Below, piece after piece: positions 1 to 7,467 of a stretch of DNA of 64,000 bases. Made by a program: the position numbers and the translations under genes. The stretch is from NCBI RefSeq assembly GCF_003385455.1, contig NZ_QNUF01000004.1:1-64000 (forward strand), written 5' to 3'. This stretch comes from Chryseobacterium rhizosphaerae. Its GTDB lineage: Bacteria; Bacteroidota; Bacteroidia; Flavobacteriales; Weeksellaceae. Position 1 is the stretch's first letter; every line of letters starts with the position of its first letter. The notes under the pieces are model-generated. The model was not told the origin of the DNA. It saw only the letters and a list, made by a program, of their open reading frames with translations, and ran no database searches.

Positions 1-157
1 GGAAATTTACTTTCTCATTTCCTTGTTGGGTAAAGGCCGCAAATTTGTTTTGAGGTTCTTTGGTGTTTTGAGTGACATCATCTTCAATCCGGCAGGAATG
101 TACTGAGAAGACCGTTACAGCCAGCAGAGCCAGCCGAAGAATTAGTTTTTTCGTCAT
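1..157 (-). CDS. Lipoprotein, N-terminal fragment (runs off the left edge)
   Basis: Reading leftwards from an ATG at 157, 52 codons are open to the window edge. The product begins with a basic, hydrophobic signal peptide (MTKKLILRLALLAVTVF) followed by a lipobox ending at Cys22 (SVHSC), so it should be an outer-membrane-anchored lipoprotein. Mature residues are polar (RIEDDVTQNTKEPQNKF). The rest of the protein lies outside the window and no domain is visible, so I assign no function. The signal peptide and lipobox are clear; the start is the only ATG before an AT-rich leader. Confidence 0.7.
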   Translation of the reverse strand, partial: MTKKLILRLALLAVTVFSVHSCRIEDDVTQNTKEPQNKFAAFTQQGNEKVNF

Positions 158-254
158 AAGTATGTTTTTTAAGTGGTTAAATATATAAAATTTTTATTAA
201 TCACTTTGATGTGATTTTTATTTCACAAACATATCTTAAATTTTAGAGAAATTA

Positions 255-307
255 CGGGTAATTTTATTCGGATTTTATTCGGATTTACCCGCATAATCCT
301 ATATTTG
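255..307 (+). promoter_or_regulatory. Promoter and probable operator of the XRE regulator
   Basis: TATATTTG at 300-307 fits the Bacteroidota -7 box (TAnnTTTG), 15 nt before the ATG at 323. Just upstream, CGGGTAA (255-261) and TTACCCG (285-291) form an inverted repeat. Between them are two exact tandem copies of TTTTATTCGGA (262-272 and 273-283). Symmetric sites touching the promoter of an XRE gene usually bind that regulator, so autoregulation is inferred. No clear -33 TTTG is seen. Confidence 0.5.
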
Positions 308-322
308 TAAAAAAATAAACCT

Positions 323-700
323 ATGGTAAAAGAAAAATTGATAAAGGCCCGTAAAGAAAGAAAGTTTTCCCAACAGGATATTGCAGAGCATCTTAATATC
401 AGCCAAACCCAATACCAGAGAAAAGAAAAAGGGGAAGTTGGCATCACCAATACCGAATGGGATCGTATTGCCAGATTATTAGAAATAGATGTAGAAGAAA
501 TCAGAGAAAATTCTGAAGCTAGCAATGTGATGAATAATTTTGATAATAGTTCTGGAAATTTTGGAAATAACACAAACAATTATTATAATGTTCCGGAATT
601 TTTACTAGGAAGTTTAAATGACTATATAAATTTGTTAAAAGAGGAAAACCAAAAATTGAAAGAAGAGATCAAGTCTCTACAATCAAAAAAACAGGAATGA
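323..700 (+). CDS. XRE-family (Cro/C1-type) transcriptional regulator
   Basis: A 125-residue protein. Residues about 5-62 form a helix-turn-helix of the Cro/C1 type (LIKARKERKFSQQDIAEHLN, then a turn and recognition helix ISQTQYQRKEKG). It is followed by an Asn-rich linker (NNFDNSSGNFGNNTNNYYN) and a C-terminal Lys/Glu-rich coiled coil (about 98-125) that probably mediates dimerisation. Such HTH plus coiled-coil proteins are common stand-alone regulators in Flavobacteriia. The stop codon overlaps an imperfect hairpin (696-734) that might end the transcript. The gene is monocistronic, and its targets other than itself are unknown. Confidence 0.85.
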   Translation: MVKEKLIKARKERKFSQQDIAEHLNISQTQYQRKEKGEVGITNTEWDRIARLLEIDVEEIRENSEASNVMNNFDNSSGNFGNNTNNYYNVPEFLLGSLNDYINLLKEENQKLKEEIKSLQSKKQE

Positions 701-804
701 GTTGCTAAGTAAGAAATAGTCTTATTAACTCATTATTAAAATCTAGAAACCTCATTTGACAAAAACTGTCAAACTAAAATACAGTATGATAATTTAATTA
801 CAGC

Positions 805-1260
805 CTACATTTTTAAACCTATCTGTCTTTTAGCCTCCCCTACTACAAATGCCACAGAATTGGCAATATTAAAACTCCTGATTAATTTTGACATGGGAAT
901 CGTTAAATGATTTTCAAAACGGTCCAGTACTTCTTTACTTAGGCCTTTACTTTCCTTTCCGAAAACCAGCCAGTCCCCATCCTGGAAATCAGTTTCCAAA
1001 TATGATTTTTCGGCATGCGAACTCATCAGGAAAACCCTTGAAAGATCCGGAATATTTTTCACCCATTCATCCACATCTGCATATTCTGAAACATCAAGAT
1101 GCACCCAATAATCCAATCCTGAACGTTTCAGGTTTTTATCATTAATTACAAATCCAAAAGGATGAACCAAATGTAATTTACTTTCTGTTCCTACACATAA
1201 TCTTCCTATATTCCCTGTATTATTAGGTATTTCGGGTTCTACTAAAACAATATTTAACAT
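805..1260 (-). CDS. trmL: tRNA (cytidine/uridine-2'-O-)-methyltransferase TrmL
   Basis: A 151-residue SpoU/TrmL-type SPOUT methyltransferase that would 2'-O-methylate the wobble nucleotide (position 34) of leucine tRNAs using S-adenosylmethionine. Visible SPOUT motifs are EPEIPNNTGNIGRLC near the N-terminus (motif 1), LVFGKESKGLS (motif 2, about 98-108) and IPMSKLIRSFNIANSVA (motif 3, about 121-137), which builds the trefoil-knot cofactor site. The length matches the minimal TrmL, which has no extra RNA-binding domain. Motif 3 reads RSFNIANS where RSLNLSNS is usual, a conservative change. It stands alone on the minus strand. Confidence 0.93.
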   Translation of the reverse strand: MLNIVLVEPEIPNNTGNIGRLCVGTESKLHLVHPFGFVINDKNLKRSGLDYWVHLDVSEYADVDEWVKNIPDLSRVFLMSSHAEKSYLETDFQDGDWLVFGKESKGLSKEVLDRFENHLTIPMSKLIRSFNIANSVAFVVGEAKRQIGLKM

Positions 1261-1376
1261 TTATTTTTCTTTATCTACTTCATTCACTTTTCAGAAGTAC
1301 ACTTTATTATTGATGAATTATTAATCAAACCCGATCATAGTGCATGATAGGGAAACGAAAATTTATATTGAAATGA

Positions 1377-2192
1377 CTATGATTTCCTGATACATTTAGC
1401 GTAATAATCTGCCAATACAGCTTTTTCATACCCAAAGGTTACTGCTTTATCAAGATTTTCACAAGCTTCTTTAGGTTTGGCAGTATCAAATAAAACCAAT
1501 GCCTTGGTGACATAAGACTGGGCAAATTTGGGATCAATAGAAATTGCTTTATTGGCATCTGTAAGGGATTCTTTGTACTTTTTCATTTTAAGATAAACAT
1601 CTGCACGTCCATTGTACAAAAGTGATTCCGGCTTTTCAGCAATAAGCTGGTTATAATCTTTTAAAGCCCCATCAAGGTCACCACTGTTTTTTTTCAGATT
1701 TGCCAATCCCGTTTTGGCAAAAATATTATCCGGTGCAAAAGTTAGAATTTGATTAAGATCTTTAATAGCCAGATCTTTTTTCCCCTGGCTGTCATAGATT
1801 TTGGAACGGGTCAGATACAGGTCCGTATTTTCAGGATCTACCTGAAGACCTTTTTCCACATACTCCAGTGCTTTTGCTTTATTTCCTTTCTGACTGTGTA
1901 GTGACGCCAGGTTGGCATATACAGGAGCAGACATAGGGCTTGCAATCAGTGCAGATTCATAGGATTTAAAAGCCATTGTAGCCTTCCCCAGCCTTCTTTG
2001 TGCTGTTCCCAGGTTATTGTAATATTCGGATTGAAATTTTTGGATCTGTTCCTTTTCGGCTAATCTTGAATATTGCTCCTCGGCACATTTATAATCTGCT
2101 TTTTTAAAGCATTCCTCAGCTATTTTTTTATCCTGAGCAAAGAAATTGAGAGAGAAACAAATAGAAGCTAAAAGTAATAAAGGTTTTTTCAT
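1377..2192 (-). CDS. Secreted TPR-repeat protein
   Basis: A 271-residue protein with a signal peptide (MKKPLLLLASICFSLNFFAQ) and a run of tetratricopeptide repeats over about residues 20-260, with the typical pattern of Ala/Gly at helix packing positions (for example YYNNLGTAQRRLGKATMAFK and PVYANLASLHSQKGNKAKAL). Its role is probably a periplasmic protein-protein scaffold. The start at 2192 was chosen because it begins the signal peptide and its ATG overlaps the PAP2 stop as ATGA, implying translational coupling. A longer in-frame start at 2363 would lie inside the PAP2 gene and is unlikely. Third gene of a tatA-PAP2-TPR operon; partners are unknown. Confidence 0.85.
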   Translation of the reverse strand: MKKPLLLLASICFSLNFFAQDKKIAEECFKKADYKCAEEQYSRLAEKEQIQKFQSEYYNNLGTAQRRLGKATMAFKSYESALIASPMSAPVYANLASLHSQKGNKAKALEYVEKGLQVDPENTDLYLTRSKIYDSQGKKDLAIKDLNQILTFAPDNIFAKTGLANLKKNSGDLDGALKDYNQLIAEKPESLLYNGRADVYLKMKKYKESLTDANKAISIDPKFAQSYVTKALVLFDTAKPKEACENLDKAVTFGYEKAVLADYYAKCIRKS

Positions 2193-2755
2193 GGTGTTAT
2201 ATTTTGTTTGTTGATCACTTTTTTGGCGAGTGCACCAAATATCACTCCCAATAAAGAACCAGCAAACGCCCCCACCAAAATATCTATCGGAAAATGCACT
2301 CCTAAATAAATTCGACTGTAGGAAACCACTATAGCCCATACAAATATAGCATATGGGAACCATTTAATTTTCTTTTTTAATAAAATTCCCAGATAAGACG
2401 CTAAAAAGAAGGTATTGGAAGCATGTGCAGAATAAAATCCATACTGCCCTCCACATTTCACAATCCTCATAGAATGTTCCAGTGTAGGATCATGACAAGG
2501 CCTCAACCTGGCAACCCCAAATTTGAAAACATTAGCCAGCTGGTCAGAAACCGTTGCTCCCAATGCTAAAAAAATCAGGATAAAAACTAAAGATCTCAGT
2601 TTATAGTTTTTGTACAAAAAATAAAGGAATATAATATAAAGAGGCACCCAGATCCAGGTACTGGAAATCAGCATCCAGAGTTGATCGAAAGAAGGGTCTC
2701 CCAAATTATTAAGGTATAGAAATACCGTTTTATCTTCCTGAATAATCTCCTCCAT
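2189..2755 (-). CDS. PAP2-family membrane phosphatase
   Basis: A 188-residue integral membrane phosphatidate phosphatase/undecaprenyl-pyrophosphatase-like enzyme with about five or six transmembrane segments. The three PAP2 signature motifs are present: KFGVARLRP (motif 1, Lys and Arg for phosphate), YSAHAS (motif 2, with the catalytic His) and SRIYLGVHFPIDIL (motif 3, with the nucleophilic His and Asp). The usual PSGH of motif 2 is SAHA here, a frequent Bacteroidota variant. The substrate (lipid phosphate or undecaprenyl pyrophosphate) cannot be decided from sequence. It starts 3 nt after tatA and overlaps the TPR gene by 4 nt. Confidence 0.9.
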   Translation of the reverse strand: MEEIIQEDKTVFLYLNNLGDPSFDQLWMLISSTWIWVPLYIIFLYFLYKNYKLRSLVFILIFLALGATVSDQLANVFKFGVARLRPCHDPTLEHSMRIVKCGGQYGFYSAHASNTFFLASYLGILLKKKIKWFPYAIFVWAIVVSYSRIYLGVHFPIDILVGAFAGSLLGVIFGALAKKVINKQNITP

Positions 2756-2758
2756 ACC

Positions 2759-3094
2759 TTATCTGCTTACAGGCCCTTCATAAGTTTCATCTTCAGAAGG
2801 TTTTAGTTTTGGAGGTTCATTAGATGCAAGAGGTTCTGTTAAAATATCTTTCTTGATATCATTAACCGGGTTGAAATCTTTGGCAGCATCTTTTACCTTT
2901 TCGATTTCACGTTTGATCTCGGAAACAGGATTATCCGTTTCTTTCATAATCTCAGTTTTGATATCTTCCACTGCTCCACGCATTTTTCTTACACCTGATC
3001 CTAAATCACGTGCAATCTGAGGAAGTTTATCCGGTCCGAATAATACAACGATTGCAATGGCAATGAGTGCCATTTCTCCAATGCTTAATTCCAT
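2759..3094 (-). CDS. tatA: Twin-arginine translocase subunit TatA/TatE
   Basis: A 111-residue TatA/Hcf106-family protein: one N-terminal transmembrane helix (MALIAIAIVVLFGPDKLPQI), the conserved FGP hinge, then an amphipathic helix (ARDLGSGVRKMRGAVEDIKT) and a charged, disordered tail. TatA multimers form the channel that moves folded proteins across the inner membrane. TatC is not in this window, so the system is split. First gene of the operon with PAP2 and TPR genes. TAATTTTA lies only 4 nt before the ATG (minus strand), a near match to the -7 box with A for the final G. Confidence 0.92.
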   Translation of the reverse strand: MELSIGEMALIAIAIVVLFGPDKLPQIARDLGSGVRKMRGAVEDIKTEIMKETDNPVSEIKREIEKVKDAAKDFNPVNDIKKDILTEPLASNEPPKLKPSEDETYEGPVSR

Positions 3095-3221
3095 GCTGTA
3101 AAATTACGAAAGATTATAACATCTCTTTAATGTAATTTAAAATTTTAAACAAATTTTAAGATTTCATCCCCTCAGTTTACCGTTTAAAGTTTGAAATTAG
3201 TATGCATCCGGCGTTTCCCCC

Positions 3222-3297
3222 ACTCCTTTATCTCCTATCTCTTGTCTCTAATCTCAACCTCTCCTGTCTCTACTCTCCTATCTCTCCGCAATACCTC
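3222..3297. repeat. CT-rich degenerate tandem repeat (GAGA-type family on the minus strand)
   Basis: The 324-bp gap between tatA and the next gene holds a pyrimidine-only stretch built of TCTCCTATCTC, TTGTCTCTAATCTC and similar units. Read on the minus strand these are GAGA(T/C)-type units like those at 44255-44305. It is non-coding in all frames for more than a few codons. The rest of the gap is plain AT-rich sequence. Confidence 0.5.
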
Positions 3298-3418
3298 ATT
3301 TCCGATTCTCAAATCTTTTCATCATAAAGCAACCTATTAACAAATAATTAATTCGAAAAATTGAGAATTATATTTTATTTAAGTACATTTACTGTACACA
3401 ATCTAAATACCTATTTAT

Positions 3419-4363
3419 ATGAAAAAATTACTAACTCCCTTTAAATTTCTTGCTGTTCTGTCAGTACTGGCTCTAGGCAGTTGCCAGAATGAAAGCAATG
3501 AAATTACACAACAGGAAACAGCTCAGGCTAAAGTTTCTGTATCGGATCTTAAGAAGGAAATCACTCCCGGTGTACAAGCAATTCCCCAAGCCGTACAGGT
3601 TCAGCTTGATGAATCCAAAAAAAATCTTGAAAAACATCTGAACAATGACCTGCAGATCACAGGAATTAATGTTCTGGGAAAAATTTCGACACAAAAAGGT
3701 CTTGAAATTTCTCAAAACCTGATCTCTGATAAGGATCAGATTATTGGGTTGGGAAATATAGCCGATCCTTCTTCTGTAAAAATTGGTAAAATCGGAGATC
3801 TATATTCAGGAGACCACCTGATCACTGCTCAGAAAGGATTAAAAGAAATGGCTATCGATGAGATAAAAGCAGGTATTAATGTCCTGGAAGTATCATGGGA
3901 TGGTAAACATGGAAAGTTTACGACGCTATGCTTTTATAATGACTCAGGTATTGTCTGGGATAATGTCTTTGGCGGATTGGTACTGATGGATACAAGAGGA
4001 AATTCTGAGGTATCCAACAGCTCAACGGCAAAAGTTGTCTCTAAATGGTATAAACAATGGTGGACTGCCAATTGGCTTTGGGGTTCTAAGAGAGGAGAAG
4101 TAGGATATCAGATTACAATTTATTATACCGGTTCTACTGTTTCAAACGTTGATGTAAGTGACTGGGGGAACATCAGCTTAGGAAAAGCAAAAAGCGAGAG
4201 TAAAGTTATTAAAAGAACAGGGGCATATGGACAGTGTCAATATGCGTTAGGCCTTTGCACGCCTACCGGGTCTTTAAGTTTTAACGCAAGCAATTTCTCA
4301 GTATCCTTTTCAGGATTGGGAAGTAATATTGTAAGCAATGGTACCAAATCACTTTATCCCTAA
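3419..4363 (+). CDS. Hypothetical lipoprotein, 314 residues
   Basis: It starts with a signal peptide and a lipobox ending at Cys23 (VLALGSC), so it is exported and lipid-anchored. A polar, Lys/Gln/Glu-rich helical region (about 30-90) precedes a more globular Gly/Ser/Trp-rich half (about 130-314) with aromatic stretches such as KWYKQWWTANWLWG. Two cysteines near the end (GQCQYALGLC) could form a disulfide in the periplasm or outside. I do not recognise the family. The gene stands alone and is followed by a bidirectional-looking hairpin terminator. Confidence 0.75.
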   Translation: MKKLLTPFKFLAVLSVLALGSCQNESNEITQQETAQAKVSVSDLKKEITPGVQAIPQAVQVQLDESKKNLEKHLNNDLQITGINVLGKISTQKGLEISQNLISDKDQIIGLGNIADPSSVKIGKIGDLYSGDHLITAQKGLKEMAIDEIKAGINVLEVSWDGKHGKFTTLCFYNDSGIVWDNVFGGLVLMDTRGNSEVSNSSTAKVVSKWYKQWWTANWLWGSKRGEVGYQITIYYTGSTVSNVDVSDWGNISLGKAKSESKVIKRTGAYGQCQYALGLCTPTGSLSFNASNFSVSFSGLGSNIVSNGTKSLYP

Positions 4364-4394
4364 TTTTCATAAGAATTCAAATTTTTAAAAAAGT

Positions 4395-4423
4395 AAAAGG
4401 AAGTCTATAGGCTTCCTTTTATT
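4395..4423 (+). terminator. Rho-independent terminator after the lipoprotein
   Basis: AAAAGGAAG (4395-4403) pairs with CTTCCTTTT (4412-4420) around an 8-nt loop, with T residues after the stem. It lies between convergent genes, so it may also serve the minus-strand gene ending at 4462. Confidence 0.7.
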
Positions 4424-4461
4424 CTTATACTCTAAAGAATCATTTTTCTTTCCCCGTAAAA

Positions 4462-5274
4462 TTACTCCTTTGTTATTTTTTCCTTTAAAAGCTTCACCGC
4501 ATTTTCTTTTAACCCGAAAATATCTTTCAGTATCTGAAATAGCTGTTTATCACTTTCTATGGCTACTGATTCTTTTTCGTTTGTTTCCTTTCGGATATTC
4601 AATGTGTGATCGCTAAAAGTATATCTTGCCTCTTCATCCACTTTTGAGAGTACCAGGTTTTTCTTAAACATAGATTCGGGATAGGTAGAGAGGTACCAGT
4701 TGGCAATGTCTAAATCTAAAGGTTCTACATATTCCAGTGCAAAACGATAGACCGGCAACCATTTTTCTTTCCAAAACCAAAGAATATATAGCTCTTCTTT
4801 TTTTGAGATTTTAAACTGTCCATTCGGGGTTTGCTGGGGCTCTTCATTATGTAAAAGTAAAGGAGCTGTAAGAGTCACTATCCCGAAACCACAATCTACA
4901 AGATATTCCTGCCCATGCATATTCACAATCAATAATAAATGTGTTTTGGCGGCAATGGCATCTTCCTCTCTCTTCCATACGACCCTGGCCTGTTGCAACC
5001 TGGTATCAAATCCTATATATTTCAACACTTCACGTAAAAGCAGATTCTGCTCAAAGCAATAGCCTCCTCTTGATTCCGTCACCAATTTACTAAAAACATC
5101 ATCCAGATTCAGAGACGGAATATTTCCGGTATAAGGATCAATATTTTCAAAAGGAATGTACTGAGGATGTAGCTGATGAATTCTTTTCAGTGTTTCCATA
5201 TTCATTTCCGGGGCTTCGGAAAAATGGATTCTTTCCAGGTATTTTTCTAATTTTAATTGATCCATGACACTCAT
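4462..5274 (-). CDS. nat: Arylamine N-acetyltransferase (NAT)
   Basis: A 270-residue cytosolic enzyme that transfers acetyl from acetyl-CoA to arylamines or hydrazines. The Cys-His-Asp triad is visible: Cys73 in RGGYCFEQN, His112 in KTHLLLIV and Asp127 in LVDCGFG, all in the family's usual spacing. The N-terminal helical domain (MDQLKLEKYLERI) and PFENIDPY motif are also typical. It follows DoxX by 6 nt, so the two are co-transcribed. The start may be Met1 or Met4. The context (efflux pump, AraC regulator, DoxX) suggests a role in xenobiotic handling, which is inference. Confidence 0.92.
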   Translation of the reverse strand: MSVMDQLKLEKYLERIHFSEAPEMNMETLKRIHQLHPQYIPFENIDPYTGNIPSLNLDDVFSKLVTESRGGYCFEQNLLLREVLKYIGFDTRLQQARVVWKREEDAIAAKTHLLLIVNMHGQEYLVDCGFGIVTLTAPLLLHNEEPQQTPNGQFKISKKEELYILWFWKEKWLPVYRFALEYVEPLDLDIANWYLSTYPESMFKKNLVLSKVDEEARYTFSDHTLNIRKETNEKESVAIESDKQLFQILKDIFGLKENAVKLLKEKITKE

Positions 5275-5280
5275 TTATAA

Positions 5281-5739
5281 TTATTTTTTCAGGGTATTTT
5301 TAGTAGAAATCAAACGGTCTACTGATAATTTCCCTCCTCCTTCAATAAGCAAAGTTACAACTATTCCAATCGCAAGAATATCAAACTGACATCCTTCTCC
5401 TTTTTGGGTACCAAACCAGTTCATAAAAAATCCGTTATCCAAATGAGAAGTAAACATAATTCCGGTAAGCAATCCTATAAATGATAGAGCCCAGAATCTG
5501 GTTCCCCAACCCAATAGCAATGATATTGAGCCCAAAAATTCCACCAAGATTACGGTACATGCAACACCATATGGAAGATGTAAATTTTCTGTAAAAAGCT
5601 CCATTGTTTTGCTCCATCCCATTCCTCCAAATAAACCCAACGTTTTTTGAAGCCCATGAGGAATAAATACAATACCTATTGTCCATCTTAGTAAAGTCCC
5701 GGTCCAGGTATTATTCGTTTGAAAAATTAAATGTTTCAT
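5281..5739 (-). CDS. DoxX-family membrane protein
   Basis: A 152-residue protein with four predicted transmembrane helices and the DoxX signature near the N-terminus (LLRWTIGIVFIPHGLQKTLG), with Gly-rich helix contacts (GWGTRFWALSFIGLLTGIM). DoxX-like proteins are small quinone-associated or stress-linked inner membrane proteins, and their chemistry is poorly defined. It sits directly upstream of the arylamine N-acetyltransferase (6-nt gap) and 43 nt after the upstream gene, consistent with one operon. It ends with a basic tail (STKNTLKK). Confidence 0.88.
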   Translation of the reverse strand: MKHLIFQTNNTWTGTLLRWTIGIVFIPHGLQKTLGLFGGMGWSKTMELFTENLHLPYGVACTVILVEFLGSISLLLGWGTRFWALSFIGLLTGIMFTSHLDNGFFMNWFGTQKGEGCQFDILAIGIVVTLLIEGGGKLSVDRLISTKNTLKK

Positions 5740-5782
5740 GTTAATAAAGAATAAAAATAGTTATAGTAAAAAATGTATACTG

Positions 5783-6439
5783 TTAATGAAATAGCCTGAT
5801 CGCAGCAAATACGCCAAAATTCTGTTTACTTTCCTTCAATAGTCCATAGCGATCCCAATTGGCACCCAATCCAAAAGTGAGTGGTTTATAACTGACCCCA
5901 AGCCGAAGCATCAGATAACTTCGGGCGTGCCCTCCATCTTTTATAGTTTCCGAATAAAGAGCCTGGACGCGCGAATACCCTTTCCAGTTTTCGTTGATTG
6001 CAGGTTTGTATTCCAATAACATCATCCCTTCTGCTATACTTTTTTCAGAAAATCCAATAAATCTGGGATTGACAATAAGTAAAAATTCGGGAGTACTTAA
6101 TGAATATAATATTCCTGCAGTGGGTCTAAGCCCGGTATTAGGAGTATAATGCATTCCACCCAGTACCCGAAAATTTTTAATTACCTCAAAGGTTATATTC
6201 GCCTGGATCATGGCATCATTGGAACGGTCTTCATTCCATTTTGAAGAAATATTGGCAGCACTAAAAAACCCCAATCCTCTGACCTCCTGAAAACCTTTAT
6301 TGATTGTCATCTGGCTAGCAATTCCCTTATTGCCGGCTAAAGCTTCAAAGACAACAGGAGGATTGGGAGCTTGTTTATTATTTTGAGAAAAAAATAATAA
6401 TGGTACTATTCCAACACTGAAAAGTAATATTTGTTTCAT
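5783..6439 (-). CDS. Predicted outer-membrane or surface protein, 218 residues
   Basis: A signal peptide (MKQILLFSVGIVPLLFFSQ) is followed by alternating polar/hydrophobic strands with aromatic girdles (NITFEVIKNFRVLGGMHYTP, RSYLMLRLGVSYKP) and a C-terminal segment ending FAAIRLFH. This is the look of a small outer-membrane beta-barrel of about eight strands, although the last residue is His rather than Phe. I do not recognise a named family. It lies 72 nt after the AraC-type regulator gene and 43 nt before doxX on the same strand. Confidence 0.7.
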   Translation of the reverse strand: MKQILLFSVGIVPLLFFSQNNKQAPNPPVVFEALAGNKGIASQMTINKGFQEVRGLGFFSAANISSKWNEDRSNDAMIQANITFEVIKNFRVLGGMHYTPNTGLRPTAGILYSLSTPEFLLIVNPRFIGFSEKSIAEGMMLLEYKPAINENWKGYSRVQALYSETIKDGGHARSYLMLRLGVSYKPLTFGLGANWDRYGLLKESKQNFGVFAAIRLFH

Positions 6440-6511
6440 TTTCTAAACCATCATAATTGTACTTACAAAATTCTTAAATACAACAAGATAAGGTTAGAAC
6501 ATATGCATCCA

Positions 6512-7414
6512 TTAGTAGGATAAATCAATCCCTTTTCTATATTCTGACGGACTGATACCGGTATGTTTTTTAAAAAGACGGGAAAAATAGGAAACATCTT
6601 CTATTCCCAAGACCAGAGCTACCTCAGAAACGGTATATTGAGGTAGGGAAAGTAAAGCCTTTGCCTCCATCAGAAGAGCTTCGGTGATAATCTCAGAAGC
6701 CGTTTTTCCGGTTGCTTTTTTTATTGTTTTATTCAAATGATTAGGAGAAACATTAAGCAGATCGGCATATTCTTTTACAGCATGTAAATTCTGAATCTGA
6801 CTGGTTATCAATCTCCTAAATTTTAGCGCAATGGTTTCATTAACCGAGAGATTCTGCTTTGGAAGCTTTTCTATAAAATGCCGGATCTCTCCCAATAGGG
6901 TAAAAAGATACAGCCTCAGCAGTTCCATATTATCAGTGGCTGCATAAAGGCTTTCCATCTGCTGCAGGATCAGGTAAATTCTTTCCTCATGCTGCTCATC
7001 CAGATAAAGGGTAGGATTGTTTTTAATCTCTATATAACTCAGAATATCCTGCAGATATTTCAAGCCCGGACCTTCTGCAATAAAATCATCAGAAAAATGG
7101 CAGTAGAAACCTTCAACATCCGGAGTGTTTTTAAGAAAGGTACGGATCTTATACGGGGGAAGAAGGATGATCATATTTTCCTGTACGGCAAACGTATCTG
7201 AACAAACCATTTTTTCAAGAAATCCTTTTTTAATAAACACAAAATCGTTTACTGTTTTACGATGGGGCTGGGAAGGAGTCTTTGCTTCACTAAGAACCTC
7301 AAGGGGCTCTATAAAGAATTCATTCAGCCCTTTTTTCAGCATAGTCTTCCCTGCCCAATCCAGATTAAGGATCGGTTTAAATTCATCCGGCTTGTATTGG
7401 GGAATACGCTTCAT
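6512..7414 (-). CDS. AraC-family transcriptional regulator
   Basis: A 300-residue DNA-binding protein. The C-terminal 100 residues hold the two helix-turn-helix motifs of AraC/XylS proteins (VKEYADLLNVSPNHLNKTIK and the second, VSEVALVLGIEDVSYFSRLF), followed by the hallmark KKHTGISPSEYRK. The N-terminal half resembles a cupin-like ligand domain, but the ligand is unknown. It lies 53 nt downstream of the MFS exporter on the same strand, so it is a candidate local regulator of the exporter or of the downstream genes. Confidence 0.9.
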   Translation of the reverse strand: MKRIPQYKPDEFKPILNLDWAGKTMLKKGLNEFFIEPLEVLSEAKTPSQPHRKTVNDFVFIKKGFLEKMVCSDTFAVQENMIILLPPYKIRTFLKNTPDVEGFYCHFSDDFIAEGPGLKYLQDILSYIEIKNNPTLYLDEQHEERIYLILQQMESLYAATDNMELLRLYLFTLLGEIRHFIEKLPKQNLSVNETIALKFRRLITSQIQNLHAVKEYADLLNVSPNHLNKTIKKATGKTASEIITEALLMEAKALLSLPQYTVSEVALVLGIEDVSYFSRLFKKHTGISPSEYRKGIDLSY

Positions 7415-7467
7415 ATCTTAAAAGTAATGATTTATTCCTTCAGGCCTTCTCTTAAAAATATAAAATT

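Noticed and set aside
5435..5686. A minus-strand frame within doxX in another frame
   Set aside because: It overlaps the conserved DoxX frame and lacks a start context or domain.
7125..7421. Plus-strand frames over the AraC gene
   Set aside because: They lie antisense to a clear AraC-family HTH gene and have no features of their own.
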